Under the pieces are notes generated by a model. The model was not told the origin of the DNA. It was given only the letters and a program-made list of their open reading frames with translations, and did no database searches. Positions 35,186 to 43,758 of a DNA stretch of 64,000 bases are shown here, piece after piece. Every line of letters begins with the position of its first letter. Position 1 is the stretch's first letter. The DNA comes from Natrinema sp046097095 (lineage in GTDB: Archaea > Halobacteriota > Halobacteria > Halobacteriales > Natrialbaceae), in NCBI RefSeq assembly GCF_046097095.1, contig NZ_CP175698.1, positions 3,556,764 through 3,620,763 on the forward strand, written 5' to 3'. The translations under genes were made by a program, and so were the position numbers.

Positions 35186-35208
35186 CGCACTGTTGGACCG
35201 TCTAACAG

Positions 35209-36003
35209 ATGATTCCGATCGACGACTCTCCGATCGTTCGCGACGGCAAGTCACTGATTCTGGCGATGGACCACGGACTTGAGCACGGTCCGGTCGACTT
35301 CGAAGACGTCCCGGAGAAACTCGATCCGTCGACGGTCTTCGAGACGGCGACCCACGATGCCGTCACCGCGATGGCCGTCCAGAAGGGGATTGCGGAGGGC
35401 TACTATCCTAGCTACGAGGACGACGTGAACCTCCTGTTGAAGCTAAACGGGACCTCGAATCTCTGGATGGGCGAGCCCGACTCGGCGGTCAACTGCTCGG
35501 TCGACTACGCGGCCGAAATCGGTGCCGACGCTCTCGGCTTTACCGTCTACGGCGGCTCGAACCACGAGATCGAGATGGTCGAGGAGTTCCGCGACGCCCA
35601 GGAGAAAGGCCGCGAATACGACCTCCCGATGGTCATGTGGTCGTACCCGCGCGGACAGGGGCTGAAAAACGACACCAAGCCCAGTACGATCTCCTACGCA
35701 ACCCGATTGGCCCTCGAGCTGGGCGCTGACATCGCGAAGGTCAAGTACCCCGGCAGCAAGGACGCGATGGCCCACGCGGTGCAGTGTGCCGGCGACATGA
35801 ACGTCGTCATGTCCGGCGGGTCGAAGACCTCCGACTACGAGTTCCTTTCGACCGTCGAGGCCGTCATCGACGCCGGCGCGACGGGGCTGGCCGTCGGCCG
35901 CAACGTCTGGCAGCGAGAGGATCCCACGCAACTGCTCGACGCACTCGAGAAGGTCATCTACGAGGAGGCAACTGCCGACGCCGCACTCGAGGCGACCGAA
36001 TAG
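35209..36003 (+). CDS. fba: Archaeal class I fructose-bisphosphate aldolase
   Basis: The 264-residue DeoC/FbaB-fold aldolase starts MIPIDDSPIVRDGKSLILAMDHGLEHGP. The catalytic Lys is expected in IAKVKYPG and a general acid or base in the Y/S region around FTVYGGSN. It interconverts fructose 1,6-bisphosphate with triose phosphates. FBPase follows 2 bp later, making a gluconeogenic pair. The transcript is probably leaderless given the TATA at 35177-35185. Confidence 0.87.
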   Translation: MIPIDDSPIVRDGKSLILAMDHGLEHGPVDFEDVPEKLDPSTVFETATHDAVTAMAVQKGIAEGYYPSYEDDVNLLLKLNGTSNLWMGEPDSAVNCSVDYAAEIGADALGFTVYGGSNHEIEMVEEFRDAQEKGREYDLPMVMWSYPRGQGLKNDTKPSTISYATRLALELGADIAKVKYPGSKDAMAHAVQCAGDMNVVMSGGSKTSDYEFLSTVEAVIDAGATGLAVGRNVWQREDPTQLLDALEKVIYEEATADAALEATE

Positions 36004-36005
36004 GG

Positions 36006-36875
36006 ATGACGGTTTCGGACCCAGTCGTCGAGGAGGTCGTGTCGACGATCGGCCGCTCGGCGACCGAGATCCGGCAGGGGCTGATCGGCCGCCGGGGGAC
36101 GGTCGACGAGGAGAACCCCAGCGGCGAGACCCAGGCCGAGGCCGACGTCTGGGCCGACGAGCTGCTCGCCGACCGACTCGCCGAGATTGACGGCGTCGGC
36201 GAGTACGCCAGCGAGGAGCGCGCCGACGTGATCGACTGCGGTGACGACCCCGCCGACGCGGACGCTTACGCCGTCGCGGTCGACCCACTCGACGGCTCGT
36301 CGAACCTCAAGTCCAACAACACGATGGGGACGATCTTCGGCGTCTACGACGACGCGCTACCCGCCCGCGGCGAGACCCTCGTCGCCGCCGGCTACGTCCT
36401 CTACGGGCCGATCACGACGATGGTGATCGCCACCGACGAGACCGTCGCCGAGTACGAACTCTCCGGCGGCGAGCGGGCGATCGTCGACGACGACGTGACC
36501 ATCCCCGACGAACCGGTCGTCTACGGCTTCGGCGGCCGCGTCCCCGACTGGCCCGACGACTTCCGCGCGTACGCCCGCGAAATCGAGAGCGAACTCAAAC
36601 TCCGCTATGGCGGCGCGCTGATCGGCGACGTACACCAGGTGCTTACGTACGGCGGAACGTTCGCCTATCCCGCCCTCGAGTCACACCCCGACGGGAAGCT
36701 CCGACTCCAGTTCGAGGGGAATCCGATCGGCTACGTCGTCGAGCAGGCCGGCGGTCACTCCTCGAACGGTGATCGATCGCTGCTGGCAGTCGATCCCGAC
36801 GGACTCCACGGCCGGGCGCCGTTCCACGTCGGCAATGAGGAGTTGATCGAGCGCCTCGAGACGGCACTCGAGTAA
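36006..36875 (+). CDS. fbp: Class I fructose-1,6-bisphosphatase
   Basis: The 289-residue enzyme of the inositol-monophosphatase fold has the metal motif AVDPLDGSSN around 94-103, E/D pairs in the region before it, and LTYGGTFAYPALESHPDGKLRLQFEGNP typical of FBPase class I. It hydrolyses FBP to F6P in gluconeogenesis. It starts 2 bp after fba, so co-transcription is nearly certain, which fits an organism growing on amino acids, organic acids or fatty acids. Confidence 0.88.
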   Translation: MTVSDPVVEEVVSTIGRSATEIRQGLIGRRGTVDEENPSGETQAEADVWADELLADRLAEIDGVGEYASEERADVIDCGDDPADADAYAVAVDPLDGSSNLKSNNTMGTIFGVYDDALPARGETLVAAGYVLYGPITTMVIATDETVAEYELSGGERAIVDDDVTIPDEPVVYGFGGRVPDWPDDFRAYAREIESELKLRYGGALIGDVHQVLTYGGTFAYPALESHPDGKLRLQFEGNPIGYVVEQAGGHSSNGDRSLLAVDPDGLHGRAPFHVGNEELIERLETALE

Positions 36876-36902
36876 CCAGCGGTTCCGGGCCTGTTTTCGC
36901 AG

Positions 36903-37139
36903 TCAGTCCAGCCACTCCGCCGTCACGCTGACGTAGCCACCGACGCCGACCAGCAACAGCGCGTAGAACGCCCATCGCGGCCAGGCAGTCTCGAGAAAGA
37001 GCAGCGTCAGGAACAGGACCCATAGTGAAACGATGAGCAGGTCAGCGAGAAGGCGGAGGCTGCCGTTCGTGAACGCGGCGAGGACGCTGTAGTCGGACTC
37101 GGCGTCGGTTCGTGAGGGGTGGGCGGAATCGTTACTCAT
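36903..37139 (-). CDS. Small two-helix membrane protein
   Basis: The 78-residue protein starts MSNDSAHPSRTDAESDYSVL. It has a hydrophilic N-terminus and two transmembrane segments, about residues 29-49 and 55-73, with a conserved-looking W-P-R-W between them. The function is unknown. It lies between fbp (convergent) and the protease gene (same strand, 42 bp away), so it could share a transcript with the latter. Confidence 0.55.
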   Translation of the reverse strand: MSNDSAHPSRTDAESDYSVLAAFTNGSLRLLADLLIVSLWVLFLTLLFLETAWPRWAFYALLLVGVGGYVSVTAEWLD

Positions 37140-37181
37140 AGTGGTCGTGGTTTGAATTGTCGTCGAGTGCGGTTCGTGCGG

Positions 37182-38357
37182 TCAGAAGTGGTAGCCATAT
37201 TCCTCGGTCAGTCGATACGCGCCGACGCCCCAGACGTAGCTCTGTCCGGGCCACCAGGTGCGGGCGTTGTTGAAGCCGGCGACGAGGACCTCGTCGTCTT
37301 CGCCCTGAGGATCGCGGTGGTAGCTCACGGAGCCGCTGTCGCCGTCGATCAGGTCCATTTCGCCGCCCCAGCGGATCTGTCCCCGGCGGCAGAACTCGTC
37401 AGTGAAACAGGTCACCGCGTCGATGCCCTGAATCTTCCCCGTTGTGTGACCGCTCAGCGCACCGACCTTCTCGAGGTCGCGGTCCCGTGCGATGAGATCG
37501 GCGAGGCCGAACCTGGTGAACTGGCCGCGAACGCGCGGCAGCGACGGCGCGTCGATCCTGCTGGCGGGTCCGAGCAAGCCGTTTGGTTCGATCACGGCGA
37601 TGTCCAGAACGGGATGGTAGGTCGTCACCGTCCCGAGTTCGACGGCGTCTGCGTCTTCTCGCGGGAGCATCAGGGTGCCGTCGGTCGTCTCGCGATCCTC
37701 GGCGAAGGCGTGCTCGGCGGTCACGAAGAAGCGTCGCTCGCCGTCCGGCTGGTACAGCGCCGGTGCGAGCGTCGCCAGACTCGAGGGGGTCTCGCAGGCG
37801 ACGCCGCTGGGAACGTTGCCGTCCGCGACGCCGGTTGCGAATCGCGGTTCTCTGGCCTCGGCACCGTCCTCGAAGTCCTCGATCTCGATAATCGTCTTGA
37901 CGTCGATATCGATCCCCTCTGCGACGTCCGCGAGCAGTTCGCCGATGGAGTGGCCCTCGCTCGAGACGCCGACGGAGACGGCGGCGGTCCCGCTGTCGTA
38001 GTCGCCGGGGACGACGGCGCTGCCGAGATACCCGGTGAAGGCGATGTCGGCGAGGCGTTCGTTGATCTCGAAGGCGTTCGTGACGGCGGCGTACCATTCG
38101 GCGGGCACGTCTCGAGTCTGTTCGCGAACAGACCACGGGTCGTCGGGGTCGTCCCTGACGAGTGCGGTGACGACGGGGACCGTGCCGTCGTCGGCGGCGA
38201 GGAAGTCGTCGACGCCGAGCCACTGGGCCATGCCGAGCGCGTAGCCGCCACTGGCAAGAGTTCGGAGAAACCGTCGTCGATCCATTCCCGTCTCGACCCG
38301 GTCGCCGAGCGTTGCGAGTCGCTGGACGAGATGATCGATCTCTGACTCGTCTTCCAT
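37182..38357 (-). CDS. Tat-dependent chymotrypsin-fold (S1-like) serine protease candidate
   Basis: The 391-residue protein has a 25-residue charged N-terminal extension, then a Tat-like motif (D26-RRRFLRT) with a short hydrophobic stretch. The catalytic triad of an S1/alpha-lytic-type protease can be placed as H216 in VTAEHAF, D252 in VLDIAVI and S341 in DGDSGSVSY. C317 and C323 may form a disulfide. A large N-terminal region before the triad (about 55-200) could be a propeptide-like domain. The alternative is a non-proteolytic homologue, since TAEH differs from TAxHC. Confidence 0.65.
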   Translation of the reverse strand: MEDESEIDHLVQRLATLGDRVETGMDRRRFLRTLASGGYALGMAQWLGVDDFLAADDGTVPVVTALVRDDPDDPWSVREQTRDVPAEWYAAVTNAFEINERLADIAFTGYLGSAVVPGDYDSGTAAVSVGVSSEGHSIGELLADVAEGIDIDVKTIIEIEDFEDGAEAREPRFATGVADGNVPSGVACETPSSLATLAPALYQPDGERRFFVTAEHAFAEDRETTDGTLMLPREDADAVELGTVTTYHPVLDIAVIEPNGLLGPASRIDAPSLPRVRGQFTRFGLADLIARDRDLEKVGALSGHTTGKIQGIDAVTCFTDEFCRRGQIRWGGEMDLIDGDSGSVSYHRDPQGEDDEVLVAGFNNARTWWPGQSYVWGVGAYRLTEEYGYHF

Positions 38358-39116
38358 GCTGCGATATCGGTGTTCGGCCGCCACTATCCCCGGTCCGCCG
38401 ACACACCCGTTTACGGACACGGGATCGGTTACCGTCGAATGGAACGGCGAAATTGATGAAAGCGGTTCTGCCTGCAATTGCCGCCGGGCGTCATCCCCGC
38501 CGGTACTGACGAGACAGACGACATGCTGTGGACGTGGTCTCGACCGGCTCGACGCGATCGAGTCGACCTCGTTCCAGCGTGACCCACGTCCCGATAGCAG
38601 TCAGAGATAAAGACTGTACGACTGAACGCGAGCGTTCGTGGTCCACGGTCGTCGACTGATAGCTGTCTCCGTGTTGGTGACCACGGAGGCAAAACGCACT
38701 CTCGATCGGCCCGCGCCGCGACCGCGATCCGCTCCCTCCTCATCCCTCGCGGCGAGCTCCAACGATCGGTGACGATCGATTCGGCGCGAGCCGATGTCTC
38801 CTCTTTCCCTGTGTCCGGCCGACCGCGACCGACCGCTCGAGCGACCGCGGCCGGCGACGAGCGGGGTACTCGAGGCCGTCCGTCGAGGTACGTTCCGATT
38901 ACAGCCGGAGAGACGCACTGCATACGCCCGGACCGACGTCGCCCGGTCGACTCGTCGCCGACCGAGTTGGCGGCTATCTGGGACCGTTTCAGTCGGTTAT
39001 AATGTCTTACCAGTAACGGAACGGTCTCTACGACTCCCATAACAATACCCGTGGTGGTTGAACCGACGCTCGCTCCCGATGGCACGGTGATCCGGTTCGA
39101 CTCCGGTGGGGAGGGT
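38358..39116. other. Long intergenic stretch, no gene recognised
   Basis: About 760 bases between the divergent protease and a small membrane protein. Frames are Arg/Pro/Ser-rich shadows. A TATA-like GTTATAATG at 38997-39005 precedes the next gene by over 100 bp. No tRNA or stable RNA fold could be identified by eye. An untranslated RNA here would be invisible to this reading. Confidence 0.5.
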
Positions 39117-39467
39117 ATGAGTTCCGAGAGCGCGTTCCTGCACCGCCGATTGCCCGGCGACGTGACACCCGCCGGTCTCGAGCGATTGCTGTGGGTGCTC
39201 GTCGCCGTCGCCCTGCTCGCCGATATCGCGACGACGTTCGTTGGGCTTCGCCTGGGGCTGTCAGAATCCAATCCGGCCGCTCGCGGGGCGATCGAGGGGT
39301 TCGGCGTCGCCGGGATGGTCGGCTTGAAGGCGTTCGCGATCGGCGTCGGACTGATCTGTCGGCGCTTACTCGAGCAGGCGTATCGGTCGATCGTCCCGGC
39401 TGGACTTGCGGTACCGTGGCTGGTCGCCGCGCTGTTGAACCTCTATACGATCTCGTTGACGCTCTGA
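39117..39467 (+). CDS. Small membrane protein (DUF5658-like)
   Basis: The 116-residue protein has three hydrophobic segments. LLWVLVAVALLADIATTFVGLRLGLSESNPAARG resembles the DUF5658 haloarchaeal membrane family (a D-x-x-T-T helix followed by G-x-x-E/S-x-NP). ATG at 39117 is chosen over the in-frame GTG at 39051 because GGGGAGGG directly precedes it as a Shine-Dalgarno-like sequence. The function is unknown. The copper lipoprotein follows 59 bp later with its own promoter. Confidence 0.65.
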   Translation: MSSESAFLHRRLPGDVTPAGLERLLWVLVAVALLADIATTFVGLRLGLSESNPAARGAIEGFGVAGMVGLKAFAIGVGLICRRLLEQAYRSIVPAGLAVPWLVAALLNLYTISLTL

Positions 39468-39496
39468 TTTCGTGGCCGATTCATCAAACCGGCACT

Positions 39497-39509
39497 ATTA
39501 TTAATATTT
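39497..39509 (+). promoter_or_regulatory. TATA box of the copper lipoprotein
   Basis: TTATTAATATTTT is centred about 25 bp before the ATG at 39527. It is a strong AT-rich element in GC-rich surroundings, indicating an independent promoter with a leaderless start. Confidence 0.55.
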
Positions 39510-39526
39510 TGTTAGAAGAACTGTGT

Positions 39527-40657
39527 ATGGATGGCAACCGCACTGCAACGAGGCGACGGTGGCTTCGTGGCTGTGGCTCGCTGGGAGCCGTCGGGCTGGC
39601 CGGCTGTCTCGGCGATTCCACCGACGGGCCGGACGCTGACGAGACCGACGATCTCGAGTCGGGCTCGCTTACGTTTCCGGCGGGGGTGACCGCCGACGGC
39701 ATCGGCGATCCGGCGGCGCTTTTCGAGGGCCACAGAAACGCGCTCACGGCGACATCGTTTACCGCCGACTATACGACACGGCGCCGCTGGACGAGCAGAG
39801 GTGGGCGATCGACGACGCAGCTGATGGCGGCGTTCGAGCTCTGGGCCGACCCCGACGCCGAACGCGTTGAGAAGGTCACGTACGACCACGACGGAAGCGG
39901 CGACCGCGAAATGGACCGCGGCATCTACATCGACGGTGACCGGGGTGCGACCAGCGGCAACGAACCCGTTACGCAACGGACCGCCGAGGGCGTGATCGAG
40001 ACGGCCTTCGATCCGCTTAGCGACTGGCTCCGATGCGTCGAGAGCGAGTACGACGGTATCGGGACGATCGATGGCGAACGGATACATCGCATCCGCGTGA
40101 CCGAGATCGACGCTGCGGGCGTCCCCGGTGACGGCGTCACCGACGAGGGAACGCTTCTCGTCGACGAGGACGGTCGACTCCGCAGCGTCAGACTGCGACA
40201 GTCGGAAACGCGTGCGGACACGCTCGTCACCTTCGAGGTTCGGTTCACGTGTCATGGCTTCGGGGAGACGACGGTCGACGAACCCGAGTGGGTGGACGAA
40301 CTCGAGCGAGCCGGCGTCACGGCCGTCGAACTCGAGCCCGGAACGCGGATCGATCTGTCGGCACAGACATCGGCCTGGGTCGGACTCAAACCGGAGCCGA
40401 TCGCGGGGCTCGAAAACCCGCCACTCGCCCTCGAGTCGGGTGAGTCGTACGCGATCGGCTGGTCCGAGGGCGACGGCGCTGTACACAATCTCGCGCTCAG
40501 AGATGAAACCGAGGAGGTCGTCGGCGGACTCGAGACAGAGCTAACGACCGATCCGGCGGGAGCACAGTGGCTCGAATTCGTCGCGAGCGACGAACTGGCG
40601 GGGTACGCCTGCGAACCGCACGCACCGACGATGAACGGCGATATCGAGATCAGGTAA
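39527..40657 (+). CDS. Lipoprotein with C-terminal type 1 copper (cupredoxin/halocyanin-like) domain
   Basis: The 376-residue product has a Tat-like signal (RRRWLRG) and a lipobox with C27 (VGLAGC). Residues 45-260 form a beta-rich domain reminiscent of LolA/LppX-like carrier folds, common in haloarchaeal lipoproteins. The last 70 residues fit a cupredoxin, with full type 1 copper ligands H320 (VHN), C362, H365 and M369 (C-x2-H-x3-M). It could transfer electrons at the outer face of the membrane. The combination of the two domains is unusual. Confidence 0.72.
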   Translation: MDGNRTATRRRWLRGCGSLGAVGLAGCLGDSTDGPDADETDDLESGSLTFPAGVTADGIGDPAALFEGHRNALTATSFTADYTTRRRWTSRGGRSTTQLMAAFELWADPDAERVEKVTYDHDGSGDREMDRGIYIDGDRGATSGNEPVTQRTAEGVIETAFDPLSDWLRCVESEYDGIGTIDGERIHRIRVTEIDAAGVPGDGVTDEGTLLVDEDGRLRSVRLRQSETRADTLVTFEVRFTCHGFGETTVDEPEWVDELERAGVTAVELEPGTRIDLSAQTSAWVGLKPEPIAGLENPPLALESGESYAIGWSEGDGAVHNLALRDETEEVVGGLETELTTDPAGAQWLEFVASDELAGYACEPHAPTMNGDIEIR

Positions 40658-40675
40658 CCGAAATCCCGTCCGAAA

Positions 40676-41320
40676 TCACTGCCGCTCGAGGTGCCGTCGC
40701 CACGCCCGAACCTCCTCGAGGACCGCCGTCCACTGCTCGCGCGATCCCGGTACCTCACCGCCGGTCAGGCGCTCGCGCTCGGCCTCAAGTCGGTCCCGAA
40801 TCGTCGCGGGCTCCTCGACGTTCCAGAAGGTGATCTCGGTGCCGCTGGCCGTCTCGATCGTGACGGTGCCGTAGCCGACGAATCGACCGATCGGATCCTG
40901 CTCGACGGTCGTGTTCTGAATTCGGTCGAGCGAGACGGTCCGGACGGTCCGCCCGAGCACGCCGTGACGAGTCGCAGCCACCGCGTCCGTGATGACGAAC
41001 GCCGTATTCGAGACGCGGGCGTACTGCCACAGCGCCGGCACGATGACGAGCAGAACACTGAGGCCGGCGACGACCGGCACTACCTTGAGAGCGATCGCGG
41101 CCAACAGCGCGACCGTCCCGATGACGGCGACCGCGGCCGACGGCAGCACGGTTTGGATGCGCGGGCCACCCTGCCAGCGGATCCCCTCGTCCTCGAGCGG
41201 GAGCCAGGCCGGACTCGGAGTCGCGGTCGATCGCTCGTCATCGGGGGCCGAGTCGCCGGTAGTCGCCCTCGAGTCGACTCCCGTCGCCGACTCGGATCCA
41301 TCAGTTCTCGTCATGCTCAT
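40676..41320 (-). CDS. Membrane-flanked PH-like (bPH2) domain protein
   Basis: The 214-residue protein has two adjacent transmembrane segments, about residues 57-99, followed by a bacterial PH-like domain (NTAFVITDAVAATRHGVLGRTVRTVSLDRIQNTTVEQ then FVGYGTVTIET). Such YdbS/YdbT-like proteins have membrane-linked roles that are poorly known. It overlaps the 3' end of its upstream paralogue, so the three minus-strand genes here are an operon. The N-terminal 45 residues are a disordered acidic stretch. Confidence 0.78.
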   Translation of the reverse strand: MSMTRTDGSESATGVDSRATTGDSAPDDERSTATPSPAWLPLEDEGIRWQGGPRIQTVLPSAAVAVIGTVALLAAIALKVVPVVAGLSVLLVIVPALWQYARVSNTAFVITDAVAATRHGVLGRTVRTVSLDRIQNTTVEQDPIGRFVGYGTVTIETASGTEITFWNVEEPATIRDRLEAERERLTGGEVPGSREQWTAVLEEVRAWRRHLERQ

Positions 41321-41903
41321 AGGCGGAGCCACCGGTGTCGTCGTCGGCCGCCTCGTCGGCGTGCGATCGAACACGGTCGTCGTCCTCGAGCGTGACGCGA
41401 ATGGCTCGCAGTTCGGTGAGGATCTCGTCGAGCACGTCCTCGCTCGACTCGCCGGCCGTGGATCCACCTCGCTTGCGGTCGATCCGTTCGCTGATCCGCT
41501 GTTGGACGCCCTTCGGATCGGGCACCGCGTCGAAGGACAGCTCGACCCCGGAGCCGCCGGCGGTGCTGACCTCGACGTCCCCGTAGCCAAAGTGGGTGCC
41601 GAGCGCGCTCTGGCTGTAGGAGATGTCCTGGACCTTCTCGTGTTCGATCCGTTTGACGTCCCGTGAGAGGATGCCCGTTTTCTTGTACAGCGCCCGGTTC
41701 GTCACGACGTAGTGGGTGTTCGTCACCCGGAGGTACTCGCTCGCGATGATGACCAGCCCGATCAGGATGATCGAGAGCGGAATTCCAATCGCGATGCCAG
41801 GGATGAGCGCTCGCCGGTCCGGGCCGCCGGCCCAAAGAAGCTCCTCGTCATCCTCGAGCGAGAGCCATTCGTAGTCCGCGTCGACGGTGGGGTCCGTGCT
41901 CAT
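41301..41903 (-). CDS. Second membrane-flanked PH-like (bPH2) domain protein
   Basis: The 200-residue paralogue has WAGGPDRRALIPG, two helices at about 35-58, and the PH-like strand set RVTNTHYVVTNRALYKKTGILSRDVKRIEHEKVQDISYSQ with FGYGDVEV. A coiled-coil acidic C-terminus follows. ATG at 41903 is preferred over an in-frame GTG at 41924 that would overlap the previous gene. It overlaps the next gene by about 20 bp. The two may form a heteromeric membrane complex, as in YdbS-YdbT. Confidence 0.78.
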   Translation of the reverse strand: MSTDPTVDADYEWLSLEDDEELLWAGGPDRRALIPGIAIGIPLSIILIGLVIIASEYLRVTNTHYVVTNRALYKKTGILSRDVKRIEHEKVQDISYSQSALGTHFGYGDVEVSTAGGSGVELSFDAVPDPKGVQQRISERIDRKRGGSTAGESSEDVLDEILTELRAIRVTLEDDDRVRSHADEAADDDTGGSAYEHDEN

Positions 41904-41910
41904 CGCGAGA

Positions 41911-42153
41911 TCACGCTCCGCCACCCGCGGCGTAGTCGCGTTTCAACGAGCGGACGGTCCGATTGAACTCGCAGACGAGTTGCTCGCCCGACTCGTTCGT
42001 TTTGAACGCCTCGACGCGCATGGTAACGGCCTCGCGCTCGCCGAGCCCGGTGTCGCCCGCGAACGCCTCGTAGTTCAGTTCGGTCACGGCTGTCCTGTCA
42101 CAGAGCGACCACAAAAACACGTCGAGTGCTCGAGTCCCGCCGATCCGTTCCAT
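41911..42153 (-). CDS. Small conserved-looking protein at the head of the PH-domain operon
   Basis: The 80-residue protein starts MERIGGTRALDVFLWSLCDR and continues with DTGLGEREAVTMRVEAFKTNESGEQLVCEFNRTVR. It appears soluble with alternating beta segments. It is 7 bp upstream of the next gene, so it is in the same operon. No family is recognised. Confidence 0.55.
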   Translation of the reverse strand: MERIGGTRALDVFLWSLCDRTAVTELNYEAFAGDTGLGEREAVTMRVEAFKTNESGEQLVCEFNRTVRSLKRDYAAGGGA

Positions 42154-42230
42154 CGAGACGCGGCGGACGCCGTTCGACCGACGCACGCAAGGGTCAATTC
42201 GAAATTGACTCGGGCGTGACCTCCGAGTAG

Positions 42231-43589
42231 GTGAGTCACGTGACCACACATCAATCCGAGACGGCCGACACCGGCCCGGACCGGGTAGCGGACGCGATCG
42301 CCGAGCGCGCGACCGGGCTCGAAGAGGGGTTCGACGGGCTCGTCGAAGGAGTCGCCGACGCGGACGTGGTCCTGTTAGGCGAAGCCTCTCACGGCACGTC
42401 CGAGTACTACCGGCTACGGGCGCGGCTGACGGCGCGCCTGCTCGAGCACCACGGGTTCGAGTTCGTTGCGGTCGAGGGCGACTGGACGGATTGTTTCGAC
42501 GTAACCCGGTACGTCACCGGTCGGACCGACGCCGACAGCGCCGCCGACGCGCTCGCCGATTTCGAGCGCTGGCCGACGTGGATGTGGGCCAACTGGGAGG
42601 TCGCCGAGTTCGCGGACTGGCTGGCCGACTACAACGCGGACCGTCCCGTCGGCGAGCGTGCGGGGTTCTACGGCCTCGACGTCTACAGCCTCTACGAGTC
42701 GATGGCCGCCGTGATCGACTACCTGCAGGACCTCGATCCCGAACTGGCCGACCGCGCGCGGGACGCCTACCACTGCTTCGAACCGTACGGCGAGGACGCC
42801 CGCGAGTACGCCAGTTCGATCCGGCTGGTGCCAGAAGACTGCGAGGACGAGGTGCTCGAGGTGCTCCGCGGACTCCGCGAGGAAATGACAGACCGCTACG
42901 CGGACTACGACGGCGACGATCCGGTCGCCGATTTCGCCGCCGAGCAGAACGCACTCGTTGCGACAAACGCCGAGTCCTACTACCGCACGATGGCCCGCGG
43001 CGGAGACGAATCGTGGAACGTCCGGGATCGCCACATGAGCGAGACCCTCGAGCGATTGCTCGAGTTTCACGACGCGCCGGGGATCGTCTGGGCGCACAAC
43101 ACCCACGTCGGCGACGCCCGCGCGACGACCATGCAGGATCGGGGCAAGCTCAACCTCGGGCAGCTGGCCCGTGAGGAGGTCTGCGAGGACGACGCCGCCG
43201 TCGCCGTCATCGGCTTCGGCTCCCACCGCGGGAGCGTCGTTGCCGGCGACCAGTGGGGCGCGCCGATGGAGCAGATGCGGGTCCCTGAGGCCAAAGCCGA
43301 CAGCTACGAGGACGCGTTTCATCGGGCCGGAATCGGAGACTGCGTCCTCGAGTTCGATCGCGGCTACGGCGCGGCAGGTGACCCGGATCACGACCCCCTG
43401 GCCGATCCTCGCGGCCACCGGGCGATCGGCGTGGTTTATGACCCTACGTACGAGGGCGGCAACTACGTCCGGACGGTGTTACCGGACCGCTACGACGCGT
43501 TCATCCACGTCGACGAAACCGAGGCGCTGCACCCGTTCGATATCGAGGGTGGCGAGACGCCGCCGGAGACGTATCCCTGGGGCGTCTGA
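42231..43589 (+). CDS. Erythromycin-esterase-like protein
   Basis: The 452-residue protein has the EreA/EreB family catalytic pieces: GEASHGTSEYY with E51 and H54, FVAVEGDW, and AHNTHVGDAR. These carry the metal-independent esterase site, though homologues outside resistance genes have other substrates. In an archaeon, macrolide resistance is not implied. The start is GTG at 42231, with GTG at 42240 an alternative. It is divergent from the PH-domain operon. Confidence 0.82.
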   Translation: MSHVTTHQSETADTGPDRVADAIAERATGLEEGFDGLVEGVADADVVLLGEASHGTSEYYRLRARLTARLLEHHGFEFVAVEGDWTDCFDVTRYVTGRTDADSAADALADFERWPTWMWANWEVAEFADWLADYNADRPVGERAGFYGLDVYSLYESMAAVIDYLQDLDPELADRARDAYHCFEPYGEDAREYASSIRLVPEDCEDEVLEVLRGLREEMTDRYADYDGDDPVADFAAEQNALVATNAESYYRTMARGGDESWNVRDRHMSETLERLLEFHDAPGIVWAHNTHVGDARATTMQDRGKLNLGQLAREEVCEDDAAVAVIGFGSHRGSVVAGDQWGAPMEQMRVPEAKADSYEDAFHRAGIGDCVLEFDRGYGAAGDPDHDPLADPRGHRAIGVVYDPTYEGGNYVRTVLPDRYDAFIHVDETEALHPFDIEGGETPPETYPWGV

Positions 43590-43711
43590 AAGCCGTCGGT
43601 TTCGCGGTTCGACCGTCGCGAGTCCACGGCTCGGTGCTCCTTTCGAGCGAACTAGTCGTAAGTGTTCGTACAGCGCAACGGTTCGTAGGTACCCGTGCGA
43701 CGGCCCGAATA

Positions 43712-43727
43712 GTTTCGTTTTCGAAAC
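43712..43727 (+). promoter_or_regulatory. Inverted repeat upstream of the 43759 gene
   Basis: GTTTCG-TTTT-CGAAAC is a perfect 6-bp inverted repeat. It lies immediately upstream of the TATA-like TTGATATTAG (about 43730-43739), itself about 25 bp before the ATG at 43759, a position suited to an activator or repressor site. Confidence 0.35.
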
Positions 43728-43758
43728 GTTTGATATTAGTCCCGCACTAAGACTCGTC

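Noticed and set aside
38358..39116. Hidden gene in the 38.4-39.1 kb gap
   Set aside because: All frames there are low-complexity Arg/Ser/Pro shadows, without a TATA-plus-start pairing or a conserved motif.
42231..43589. Macrolide resistance as the function of the erythromycin-esterase-like gene
   Set aside because: The family is broad and archaeal ribosomes are not the usual target of this drug. Only the fold and catalytic residues are supported.
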